From: Saprospiraceae bacterium
GTDB taxonomy: Bacteria; Bacteroidota; Bacteroidia; Chitinophagales; Saprospiraceae
Length of the DNA stretch: 64,000 nt
Direction of reading: 5' to 3'
NCBI GenBank assembly: GCA_020629315.1
Contig: JAHDDO010000003.1
Coordinates: forward strand, 101,073 to 165,072
In this document: positions 56,766 to 64,000 of the stretch, piece after piece
How positions within the stretch are numbered: the first letter of the stretch is position 1
Layout of the letters: the number at the start of each line of letters is the position of its first letter
Program-made: the position numbers and the translations under genes
The notes under the pieces: model-generated
The model's database searches: none
What the model saw: the letters and a program-made list of their open reading frames with translations, nothing else
Told to the model about the DNA's origin: nothing

Positions 56766-57527
56766 ATGATTAGAGCAGAAAATATATTTAAGTCATTTGG
56801 TGATGTTGACGTTTTAAAAGGAATTGATTTTCTTTTTGAACGAGGCAAAACGAACCTTATCATAGGCAAATCAGGAGCGGGGAAAACGGTGTTATTAAAG
56901 ATTTTGGTAGGTTTATTTGAACCTACAGATGGTCATGTTTGGTATGATGATATTGACTTTTGTACCCTAAATGAAAAGCAGGTGCGCGATATACGAATGA
57001 AAGTCGGCATGCTTTTTCAAGGAAATGCACTATTTGATTCTATGACTGTTGCTGAGAATATCCGTTTCCCTTTGGATATGTTCACTAAAATGACATTGAA
57101 AGAAAAAAATACAAGAGTCGATGAATGTTTAGCTCAGGTAAGTTTGGATGGATCTAATAATAAGTATCCTTCTGAAATTAGTGGGGGTATGCAAAAACGG
57201 GTAGGAATTGCTAGAGCCATTGTTCTAAACCCTAAATATTTGTTCTGTGACGAACCAAATTCTGGTTTGGACCCTAAAACGTCAATCACCATTGATGAGT
57301 TGATTTCCAGCATCACAAAAGAGTTTGATATTACTACAGTCATCAATACACATGACATGAATTCTGTGATGGAAATAGGTGAAAATATATGCCTGTTACA
57401 TCAAGGAAAACTAGCTTGGCAAGGGAATAAATCTGAGGTCTTGGATAGTGATAATAAGACCCTTCACGACTTCATATTTGCATCGCCATTTTTACAGCGA
57501 CTCAAGGACAGAGCTTTAAATAAATAA
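56766..57527 (+). CDS. mlaF: MlaF-type ABC transporter ATP-binding protein
   Basis: 253 residues: Walker A GKSGAGKT (34-41), Q-loop MLFQGNALFDSMTV, signature EISGGMQKRVGIARA, Walker B YLFCDEPNSGLDP, switch His in VINTHDMNS. It powers the MlaE permease and ends before a terminator. Confidence 0.93.
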   Translation: MIRAENIFKSFGDVDVLKGIDFLFERGKTNLIIGKSGAGKTVLLKILVGLFEPTDGHVWYDDIDFCTLNEKQVRDIRMKVGMLFQGNALFDSMTVAENIRFPLDMFTKMTLKEKNTRVDECLAQVSLDGSNNKYPSEISGGMQKRVGIARAIVLNPKYLFCDEPNSGLDPKTSITIDELISSITKEFDITTVINTHDMNSVMEIGENICLLHQGKLAWQGNKSEVLDSDNKTLHDFIFASPFLQRLKDRALNK

Positions 57528-57555
57528 GCCTGAGTCTCTTCAAACTCAGGCTCTT
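57528..57555 (+). terminator. Terminator after mlaF
   Basis: GCCTGAGT/ACTCAGGC perfect 8-bp stem with an 8-nt loop, then TCTTT. Weak T-run. Confidence 0.65.
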
Positions 57556-57912
57556 TCGACTAAGGTCTCAAAATAAGAAAACTACGTCTTTTCGGTTTTA
57601 GGTTCAGTAGCAAATATATATATTATTTATATATGTACCAATTTATACTACTCTAAATCAATAAAAAATATATTTGGTTCATTTTATATATAAGTTTTTT
57701 ATAACATCTTCTACTGTAAATCATTCTTACCTAATACTAGGTAAATTCCTAAAGCTGTAGTAATCAGAATGTTACAAGATATTATGGTCTCGAAAAGTAG
57801 CCTTGATAGTGTAACGGCAGGAAATTGCCTTGTGTCGAAACTTGTTGATTTAGTTGAGATTTTTTAATAAATTAAGGCTGATTTTAATCTTATAAACTTA
57901 AATCATAAATGT
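57556..57912. other. About 360-base AT-rich intergenic region before hpf
   Basis: No gene seen. It contains a long run of AT repeats (about 57610-57640), an inverted repeat TACCTA/TAGGTA (57728-57743) and a GGCA/TGCC small hairpin near 57815. It probably holds the regulated promoter of the hibernation factor gene; no precise element can be fixed. Confidence 0.4.
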
Positions 57913-58209
57913 ATGGATATTAGAATTGATAGAGATTATAATGCGGAAAGCACGAATCCATTTGAAGCATATGCAAAAGGAAGACTAAAGCGCTATTTTG
58001 AGCACTACAACTTTTTGCAATATGTACAGATTTATCTAAGAGGGCAAAAGCATGCGTATAGAAAAGTAAAACTACATGTTCGAGTAAAAGGTAAAGATGT
58101 ATTTACCGAAGGAAGAGGAGGCCAGCATCACGATGCCTTTGATGAAGCCCTACAGAAAATGAAGGTGCAATTGGAAAAGTACAAGTCAAAAAGATATACA
58201 GCAGCATAG
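57913..58209 (+). CDS. hpf: HPF/RaiA-like ribosome hibernation factor
   Basis: 98 residues: short form without a C-terminal dimerisation domain. The pattern FEAYAKGRLKRYFEHYNFLQYVQIYLRGQ, VKLHVRVKGKDVFTEGRGGQHHDAFDEALQKMKVQLEKYK fits the HPF/YfiA beta-alpha-beta-beta-beta-alpha fold with basic residues along the second helix. It would bind the 30S decoding region in stationary phase. Alone, with its own terminator and a long AT-rich leader. Confidence 0.82.
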   Translation: MDIRIDRDYNAESTNPFEAYAKGRLKRYFEHYNFLQYVQIYLRGQKHAYRKVKLHVRVKGKDVFTEGRGGQHHDAFDEALQKMKVQLEKYKSKRYTAA

Positions 58210-58211
58210 TC

Positions 58212-58237
58212 AAGGGAGGTTTTTACCTCCCTTTTTT
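58212..58237 (+). terminator. Terminator after hpf
   Basis: AAGGGAGGT/ACCTCCCTT perfect stem with a TTTT loop and a run of six T. Confidence 0.9.
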
Positions 58238-58321
58238 ATTAGTTTGTCAATCAATATACATCTATTACTTCCGTTAAAAAATAAGGCTTTTGATACCTTA
58301 GTAGCCGAATCTTAGAAATTG

Positions 58322-61054
58322 ATGCATAAGCTATCTACGATATTCCTCATTACATTTTGCTTACTGATAAGTGGGTCCGCCTATTGTCAGACCTCGCCAA
58401 GCTTGCCTGAAGGTTTCTATGACGAGCAAATTGGTGACAATTGGGAAAGACCTTTGGGAATTGTATTTGATTTTCAGGGACAAGGTTATGTATGGGAAAA
58501 GCAAGGCAAAGTTTATATCATTGATGATGAAGGAAATAAGAGTAACACACCACTTATCGATATTTCTGAAGAAGTAATGACCTGGAGTGATCATGGCCTT
58601 GTTGGTTTTGCCTTGCATCCAGATTTTGATGTAAATGGCTATATGTACTTATATTATAGCGTAGATCGTCATCATATGGATTTTTTCGGAACACCTGAAT
58701 ATGATCCGGAATTAAGTATCGAAAATCAAGCGACCATAGGTCGAATAACCCGATATACAGTTGATGCTAATACCAGTTTTCAAAGTATCGTCCCAGATAG
58801 CCGAAAGATCATTTTAGGAAATGATCGTAGTGATGGTGCACCTATTCTAATGGGATCTCATGCAGTAGGTTCTCTTGTATTTGCCCCGGACGGAACCTTA
58901 ATGGTTTCACTTGGAGATGCGGGTAGTTATGAATCTATAGATGTAGGGAGTGCACCCACCGAAGAAAGCGCTTGGGAGCAAGCTATTGCGGAAGGAATCC
59001 TACAAGAGGAAGATAATGTAGGAGCGTTAAAAGCCCTTCAAGTGGATAATTTGAATGGTTCAATTTTACGGATAGATCCTGAAACGGGATATGGTCTACC
59101 TTCTAATCCATATTTTAATGGAGATGTGAGTAGTCCTCGTTCTAAAGTTTGGGCTTCTGGTTTACGAAACCCGTATAAGTTTATCCATATTCCTAATACA
59201 GGTGCTCATGATCCTGCAACGGGTGACCCAGGTGTGTTTTTTGTGGGAGATGTTGGGGGCTCAGGCTGGGAAGAATTAAATGTAATCACGGAACCTGGGC
59301 AGTGTTTCGGATGGCCCATTTATGAGGGCGTATACGCGAATTGGGGTTTTGATGGTCTTAGAATTGAAAATCCATACTACCCGAATCCTGTAAATTGTGA
59401 AAAGGAACATTTTACCTTTCATGATTTGCTTGAAAATGCAAATAATTTAGTGGATCCAGTCTTCGTAAACCCATGTGATAATGGAAAATTAATTACAAGC
59501 GCACCAACGTTGGTTCATACACCACCTGCTGTTGCTTGGAGTGGTTTAATGTGGAATCCGCCTCCTAAAACACGAATCCCCTTCTATGATCCAATCACTG
59601 GAGCACTTGATAAACTACCCATTAGTAACGAGCCTGATGCTGAATTTAAAGGGGTGGAGTTTGCTGGGTTTACCAGTGTGCCTGGCTTTTATTATGATGG
59701 AGAAGGATTTCCAGAAGAATACCACGGAAAATATTTCCATGCCGACCTAAGCGGATGGATAAAAGTGTTTACTATGGATGAAAATTATCATTGCACAGCC
59801 ATTGATTCTTTCGCGTTGTGGGATGATAAAGGCATAGTAAGCATGACGTATAATCCAAGGGATGATGCTATTTATTGGTGTCATGTGTATTCAAGTGAAG
59901 TACATAGAATAACGTTTGGTCAAGATCCGAGACCCAAAGCCATTATTGAAGCCGATAAAAACTTTGGAACTAGTCCTTTAAGTATTCAATTTGATGCCTC
60001 AGCATCCTATGACCCTGATGGTGGTCCATTAACGTACTTCTGGGATTTTGGGAATGGGGACACAAGTACAGATGTTGCACCCATCGCCACATTTTTGGAA
60101 TCTAGTGGCGATATCAAAGACTTTACGGTTAGCCTTTTTGTAACAGATGCCTCTGATCAAGTAGACCAAGAGACTTATCTAGTGTCTGTAAATAATGAAC
60201 CACCTACGGTGTCTATTACGAGTTTTGAAAATGGTTCGACGTATTCAGTTAATGGACATACTTGGCTTCCTTTGGAAGCTGTAGCAGAGGATCCCATTTC
60301 AAATGGCGAAATAGAACTTACGTGGGAGGTATTTTTGCACCACAATAATCATTATCACCCAAATGCACCCATCGAAGCCCAATCCAGCTTTGCTTTCATA
60401 GAACCTTTAGGTTGTGATCAAGAAACCTATTGGTATAGAATTCGGGTAACGGCTTCTGATCCGTCAGGACTGACCGCCTTTGACGAACATGAAATATTTC
60501 CTTATTGTGGGGATGCCTTTGTTGAAGTAGTAAATTTGGAAGCTAGGATTATTGAAAATAATGAGGTTAAACTTAGTTGGGAAACAGACTTTGCTGAGGA
60601 TGGTTTACGCTTCGAAGTCGAGCGTACTCCCGATTTTAAATACCAAACTATTGGCACAGTAGATCAAAATGAAGATGGACAATATAGCTTTATTGATACA
60701 GACCCGAATGCAGACCTGCTGTATTATCGAATCAAGGTAATTCGAGAGGGAGATTATGATTATAGCACTATTGCTACCGTAGATTTTCTAGATGGTTTCC
60801 AAGCAAAATTTTATCCTAACCCATTGTCTAACTGGACCTTGTTTGTGGAGGTTTTAAATAGCCCCTCAGAAAATTTAGAATTACAATTGTTTGATCAGAT
60901 GGGTCGAATGGTCTACAGGCATTTTTGGCAACCATCAGAAACGAACCCTAGCTCGATTATTCTCCAGCCTTATGAGTTATTTGGTAATATTTTCCATTAT
61001 CGTATAATTTCTGAAGAAAACGTACTTAAAACCGGCGTAATTACCAGACTATAG
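58322..61054 (+). CDS. PQQ-type sugar dehydrogenase (GSDH-like) with PKD, FN3-like and T9SS domains
   Basis: 910 residues from ATG 58322 (a TTG one codon upstream is ignored). Signal peptide ends SAYCQ. The GSDH/sorbosone-dehydrogenase propeller (about 25-540) has GIVFDFQGQGYVWEKQGKVYI, HGLVGFALHPDF, MVSLGDAG, GSILRIDPETGYG and ASGLRNPYKF. A PKD domain (about 545-635, FDASASYDPDGGPLTYFWDFGNGDTS) follows, then an Ig-like and an FN3-like section (about 738-815), and a T9SS-type tail (AKFYPNPLSNWTLFVEVL, LFDQMGRMVY, ILKTGVI-type end). Putative secreted sugar oxidoreductase; whether it binds PQQ is not certain from sequence. Confidence 0.82.
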   Translation: MHKLSTIFLITFCLLISGSAYCQTSPSLPEGFYDEQIGDNWERPLGIVFDFQGQGYVWEKQGKVYIIDDEGNKSNTPLIDISEEVMTWSDHGLVGFALHPDFDVNGYMYLYYSVDRHHMDFFGTPEYDPELSIENQATIGRITRYTVDANTSFQSIVPDSRKIILGNDRSDGAPILMGSHAVGSLVFAPDGTLMVSLGDAGSYESIDVGSAPTEESAWEQAIAEGILQEEDNVGALKALQVDNLNGSILRIDPETGYGLPSNPYFNGDVSSPRSKVWASGLRNPYKFIHIPNTGAHDPATGDPGVFFVGDVGGSGWEELNVITEPGQCFGWPIYEGVYANWGFDGLRIENPYYPNPVNCEKEHFTFHDLLENANNLVDPVFVNPCDNGKLITSAPTLVHTPPAVAWSGLMWNPPPKTRIPFYDPITGALDKLPISNEPDAEFKGVEFAGFTSVPGFYYDGEGFPEEYHGKYFHADLSGWIKVFTMDENYHCTAIDSFALWDDKGIVSMTYNPRDDAIYWCHVYSSEVHRITFGQDPRPKAIIEADKNFGTSPLSIQFDASASYDPDGGPLTYFWDFGNGDTSTDVAPIATFLESSGDIKDFTVSLFVTDASDQVDQETYLVSVNNEPPTVSITSFENGSTYSVNGHTWLPLEAVAEDPISNGEIELTWEVFLHHNNHYHPNAPIEAQSSFAFIEPLGCDQETYWYRIRVTASDPSGLTAFDEHEIFPYCGDAFVEVVNLEARIIENNEVKLSWETDFAEDGLRFEVERTPDFKYQTIGTVDQNEDGQYSFIDTDPNADLLYYRIKVIREGDYDYSTIATVDFLDGFQAKFYPNPLSNWTLFVEVLNSPSENLELQLFDQMGRMVYRHFWQPSETNPSSIILQPYELFGNIFHYRIISEENVLKTGVITRL

Positions 61055-61180
61055 TTGAGTGCAACCATTTTTGCAATAAGGGACCATGCAGGGTAATTTG
61101 TCTTTATTACAACAGTTTTTGAAAGAATCTTCACTGAATTTTGAAAAAAAGTAAGGAATTCGACAACCCTTTGGTTTTTT

Positions 61181-61735
61181 ATGCATATTCCTTATAACAA
61201 CAATGTGATTTTGTCGGAAAACGAACTCATACAAAAAGCAAAAGTAAGTGATAAGCGAGCATGGAGCGCTTTGTACCAGTTGTATAGTAAACTATGGTAC
61301 AGCATATGTCTGCGATATCATGCCAATGCTGATGATGCAGCCGATGCCTTGCAAAATGCATTGATTCGTATGTATGGGAGTATTCATCAGTACGATGAGG
61401 CAAAAGGTAAATTTAAGAGTTGGAGTAATCAGATTGTAGTGAATGAAAATCTTATGCTCTTACGACAACGAAAAGAAATTACAGCGCTTGGTGATGCAGA
61501 TTTCCAGTCTGAAGAAGACCAAGAGGATAAATGGCAGCCTGTTTCAGCAGAAGAACTGACAAAAATGATCAGAGAACTGCCTAAAGGTTGCCGAACGGTA
61601 TTTAATATGTATGTACTGGATGGTTTTGACCATGTAGAGATCTCACAAGTATTAAACATTTCGGTGGGGACATCTAAATCACAACTGTCCAAAGCAAAAA
61701 AACTATTGAGGCAAAAGGTAGAGGTGCTTATTTAA
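61181..61735 (+). CDS. ECF-type RNA polymerase sigma factor 2
   Basis: 184 residues. Region 2: ELIQKAKVSDKRAWSALYQLYSKLWYSICLRY, DDAADALQNALIRMYGSIHQYD, FKSWSNQIVVNENL. Region 4: LPKGCRTVFNMYVLDGFDHVEISQVLNISVGTSKSQLSKAKKLL. It has the same layout as the sigma factor at 38738-39283, again followed (9 bases) by a membrane-anchored barrel-like gene. Confidence 0.92.
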   Translation: MHIPYNNNVILSENELIQKAKVSDKRAWSALYQLYSKLWYSICLRYHANADDAADALQNALIRMYGSIHQYDEAKGKFKSWSNQIVVNENLMLLRQRKEITALGDADFQSEEDQEDKWQPVSAEELTKMIRELPKGCRTVFNMYVLDGFDHVEISQVLNISVGTSKSQLSKAKKLLRQKVEVLI

Positions 61736-61744
61736 ATTAAGGAA

Positions 61745-63235
61745 ATGAAAAAGTTTGACGAACTAGATAAATTATTTCAATCGAGGTTACAAAAAGAAGA
61801 TTTGGATCCTCAAGGAACAGGATGGAATGAACCACCAGCTGGACTTTTTGATGCAGCTTTTGAAACCATCGAAAATAGTCCAAGTTCCAAAGATCGTAGA
61901 CCACTCCTTTGGCTACTCATTCCAATCATCGGGTTCTCAACATTAGGGTTTATATATTTTACAAAGGCTAATGAAATCGATGAAATTAGAACAGAGGTAG
62001 CCGAGATGAAAAATCAAGTGGCTAGCTTGACAGAAGGTAACATGGCTAATAAAGACCTCACTGAGCAAGCAAGTAAAACAAGCACCCAAACAAAAGAAAA
62101 GAGTCTAAAGACAGTAGAAACCACTGCATTATCCCAAAACCAATCTACAGAATATCAGCCATCTCTTATTTCTACTAATACGGGACAGCAATCGACCAGT
62201 AAGAACATTGGACCACAACAAAACAATAGGAATATACAAAAACTGGGTGCAGACAATATCGTTCCTCCTAATCAAGGAATGGTCACTTATATGCAATCAA
62301 CGAATTTAAATCAAGCCAAATCGAGTGTGCTCGATGTCAAGAGAAAAAATATTTCTGAAGTGGACCGTATTTATAACTCAGGTTTTGTTCTATTCGAAAA
62401 TAAAGCGCGTGAATATGACTTGGAAGTTATAGAGACAAAAAATAAGAATGCGTCAAATTATAATATCTCATTTTATGGTTCAGCGGGAATCATACTTTCT
62501 AGCATCACCATGAAAAGCCCCGAAGGCTTGAGTCCAGAATTAACTAAATATGATCGATGGTATCCAGGATTTAAAGCGTCCATTGGGAGTCAATTATCAC
62601 TAGGAAATAAATTCTATCTAGACAAATCGATTCAGTATCAGCGATTACATAATCGTTCGGAGTTTGTCTCTAGTGTTAGTTATGATGAGTCAAAAGAAGA
62701 TATCGATTTCTTAGGTCAAGATGTATATCAAGACGAATTAATTATGGCTTCCACCCTGGGTAGTTTCACAAGAGAAGTGACATTTGCTCTAGATGGAATG
62801 GATATGGAAACAGGGGATATGATGAAGAATGAAACGGACATCCATCAAACATTTGATGTTATGGGTGCGAGTGTAGGTTTTGGCTATCATATACTTCAAA
62901 GAGAACGATGGAATGTTTCAGCAGAATTGTATTCGACAGTGCAGTACATTTTTAATTATGACCAAAAATCTGAAGTCAGGTTGTATGCTAAGTCGGAAAT
63001 GCTGGCCGAAGAATTATTTTCTATTCAAGAATCAGAGATGATGAAGCCTTGGTTTTCAACGGGTGGACTAGGCCTTCGAGCTCAATATAATCTTACAGAA
63101 CGAAGCTTTATTAGTTTGCGAGGGGGATACGAGCATTCCTTTGGTTCGTTTAAAAAATCAATGCAAGAATCGCCAGAAACGAGTTATCTCAATGGTGTTA
63201 ACATTGGGTTACAACTAGGCTACAAGTTTCAATAA
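61745..63235 (+). CDS. Membrane-anchored beta-barrel-like protein next to ECF sigma 2 (putative anti-sigma/barrel fusion)
   Basis: 496 residues with the same four-part plan as the 37353-38735 protein: charged head (1-50, ELDKLFQSRLQKED...AAFETIENS), KDRRP then a transmembrane helix (about 55-73, LLWLLIPIIGFSTLGFIYF), a short coiled-coil (DEIRTEVAEMKNQVASL), a long Gln/Ser/Asn-rich linker (to about 225), and a C-terminal beta-strand-rich domain (about 230-496) ending LGYKFQ. The identical gene order and architecture with an independent sequence suggests a system family rather than chance. Role inferred as anti-sigma with envelope input. Confidence 0.7.
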   Translation: MKKFDELDKLFQSRLQKEDLDPQGTGWNEPPAGLFDAAFETIENSPSSKDRRPLLWLLIPIIGFSTLGFIYFTKANEIDEIRTEVAEMKNQVASLTEGNMANKDLTEQASKTSTQTKEKSLKTVETTALSQNQSTEYQPSLISTNTGQQSTSKNIGPQQNNRNIQKLGADNIVPPNQGMVTYMQSTNLNQAKSSVLDVKRKNISEVDRIYNSGFVLFENKAREYDLEVIETKNKNASNYNISFYGSAGIILSSITMKSPEGLSPELTKYDRWYPGFKASIGSQLSLGNKFYLDKSIQYQRLHNRSEFVSSVSYDESKEDIDFLGQDVYQDELIMASTLGSFTREVTFALDGMDMETGDMMKNETDIHQTFDVMGASVGFGYHILQRERWNVSAELYSTVQYIFNYDQKSEVRLYAKSEMLAEELFSIQESEMMKPWFSTGGLGLRAQYNLTERSFISLRGGYEHSFGSFKKSMQESPETSYLNGVNIGLQLGYKFQ

Positions 63236-63277
63236 AGACAATAATTATCTAATTTTAGATTATAAACCTTATGACTT

Positions 63278-63312
63278 AAGGAGTCCGGAAGCAATTTCGG
63301 GCTCCTTTTTTT
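63278..63312 (+). terminator. Terminator after sigma-2 operon
   Basis: AAGGAG/CTCCTT with an inner CCG/CGG pairing (63278-63307), followed by a T-run to 63312. Confidence 0.85.
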
Positions 63313-63452
63313 ATGGCTTGCATTTCTGCACATCTGATTTTTGTCACCCCCACGACGAATTTGAAATCATGTTCTTTTTTAAGCCAACCCTTACTTTTTT
63401 CCTGCATACCCTACGTGTATTAATTATCAGAAACCTAAAAAAATTTAAAACT

Positions 63453-64000
63453 ATGACTACTACATTGAAATGGATAAGCCTAAGTGTATTCCTAGGATTG
63501 ACATTGGCATCTTGTGATAATGAAGAGCCAAATAATGAAACAGAAACAAGCGTACTTTCTTTAGATATATCAGGTCTTGAAGACTTAGGAGACGGGTATA
63601 CCTATGAAGGTTGGATTATGGTAGATGGGAGCCCTGTAACCACAGGTTTATTTGATGTAAGTACTGATGGTGTACTTAGCAGAACTAGCTTTGATATCGC
63701 TACTTCAGATCTAGAAAAGGCAACAGCATTCATCCTTACTGTTGAGCCGTCACCTGATCCAGATCCTGCACCTAGTGATGTACATATTTTAGCGGGCGAC
63801 TTTACAAGTGATGATGCGTCATTGACTATCGCGCATCCAGCTGCATTAAATTCAGACTTTTCTAGTGCTGCAGGCACATATATCTTGGCAACGCCAACAG
63901 ACACAGACGAAACAAATGAAGATAGTGGTATTTGGTTTTTAGACAATAGTTCAGGCGCACCAGCAGTTGGATTAGACTTACCTGAACTACCAAAGGGATG
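63453..64000 (+). CDS. Lipoprotein with RskA/anti-sigma-like Ig domains (partial, runs off the window)
   Basis: ATG 63453 opens at least 182 codons without a stop to the window end. Lipoprotein signal with the Cys in LTLASC (about residue 21). Two repeated motifs of the RskA-like anti-sigma extracellular domain family appear: YTYEGWIMVDGSPVTTGLFDV, then ILTVEPSPDPDPAPSDVHILAG, and a final GIWFLDNSS...GLDLPELPKG typical of the start of a second unit. I know the motif from Bacteroidota lipoproteins of unknown role. It lies after the terminator of the ECF sigma-2 operon and may be under its control; the 3' end is not visible. Confidence 0.72.
   Translation, partial: MTTTLKWISLSVFLGLTLASCDNEEPNNETETSVLSLDISGLEDLGDGYTYEGWIMVDGSPVTTGLFDVSTDGVLSRTSFDIATSDLEKATAFILTVEPSPDPDPAPSDVHILAGDFTSDDASLTIAHPAALNSDFSSAAGTYILATPTDTDETNEDSGIWFLDNSSGAPAVGLDLPELPKG

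Overview
The window is a chromosomal segment of a Bacteroidota bacterium, most likely from the Saprospiria/Chitinophagia-like environmental branch. The evidence is AT-rich DNA, almost no Shine-Dalgarno sequences, several TAnnTTTG-type -7 promoter elements, and at least seven intact secreted proteins ending in type IX secretion (T9SS type A) sorting domains. Bacteroidota-typical families are also present: DUF5686, DUF4837, a C-poor DksA/TraR protein, and an F1Fo operon atpBEFHAG without atpDC. No rRNA, tRNA, CRISPR array, prophage or transposase gene was seen.

Layout. 1-7.7 kb (minus): a block of T9SS-secreted proteins, with two modular paralogues of 1362 and about 630 residues flanking a DNRLRE-type protein and a small frameshifted secreted gene. 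7.8-9.2 kb: a TetR regulator and an SDR oxidoreductase, each preceded by a copy of the same inverted-repeat operator. 9.4-13.9 kb: pheT, a long rod-like structured RNA candidate (possible 6S RNA), then rny. 14.1-19.4 kb: atpBEFHAG, whose subunit a has an extraordinary histidine-rich N-terminus. 19.5-23.6 kb (minus): T9SS protein, lipase-like hydrolase and PQQ-propeller lipoprotein. 23.7-27.6 kb: a small secreted orphan flanked by inverted repeat elements, then a minus operon of thioredoxin-like protein, cytochrome c/copper monooxygenase-like T9SS protein and trhO. 27.8-37.4 kb: a housekeeping stretch (DksA-like, lspA, two ArsR-type regulators, tsaB, S41 protease, esterase, uvrB-ligA).

37.4-43.4 kb: a lipoprotein / ECF sigma factor / membrane-anchored beta-barrel operon, then a DUF5686 protein. 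43.5-51.5 kb: MoxR ATPase, a DUF4837 lipoprotein, and a DUF1800-DUF1501-PA14/T9SS operon. 51.7-58.2 kb: methyltransferase, fabG with a metzincin lipoprotein, MarR, SDR, mlaE-mlaF and a hibernation factor. 58.3-64 kb: a GSDH/PKD/T9SS protein, a second ECF sigma + anchored-barrel pair, and a lipoprotein cut by the window edge.

The two most interesting themes are these. First, two independent sigma-factor operons encode a protein with a short cytoplasmic head, one transmembrane helix, a long low-complexity linker and a C-terminal beta-barrel-like domain, which could be a one-chain signalling route from outer membrane to sigma factor. Second, there is a family of at least five degenerate, structured intergenic repeats with conserved ends and variable stems. 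All functional calls rest on reading the sequence and on family knowledge; no searches were run.
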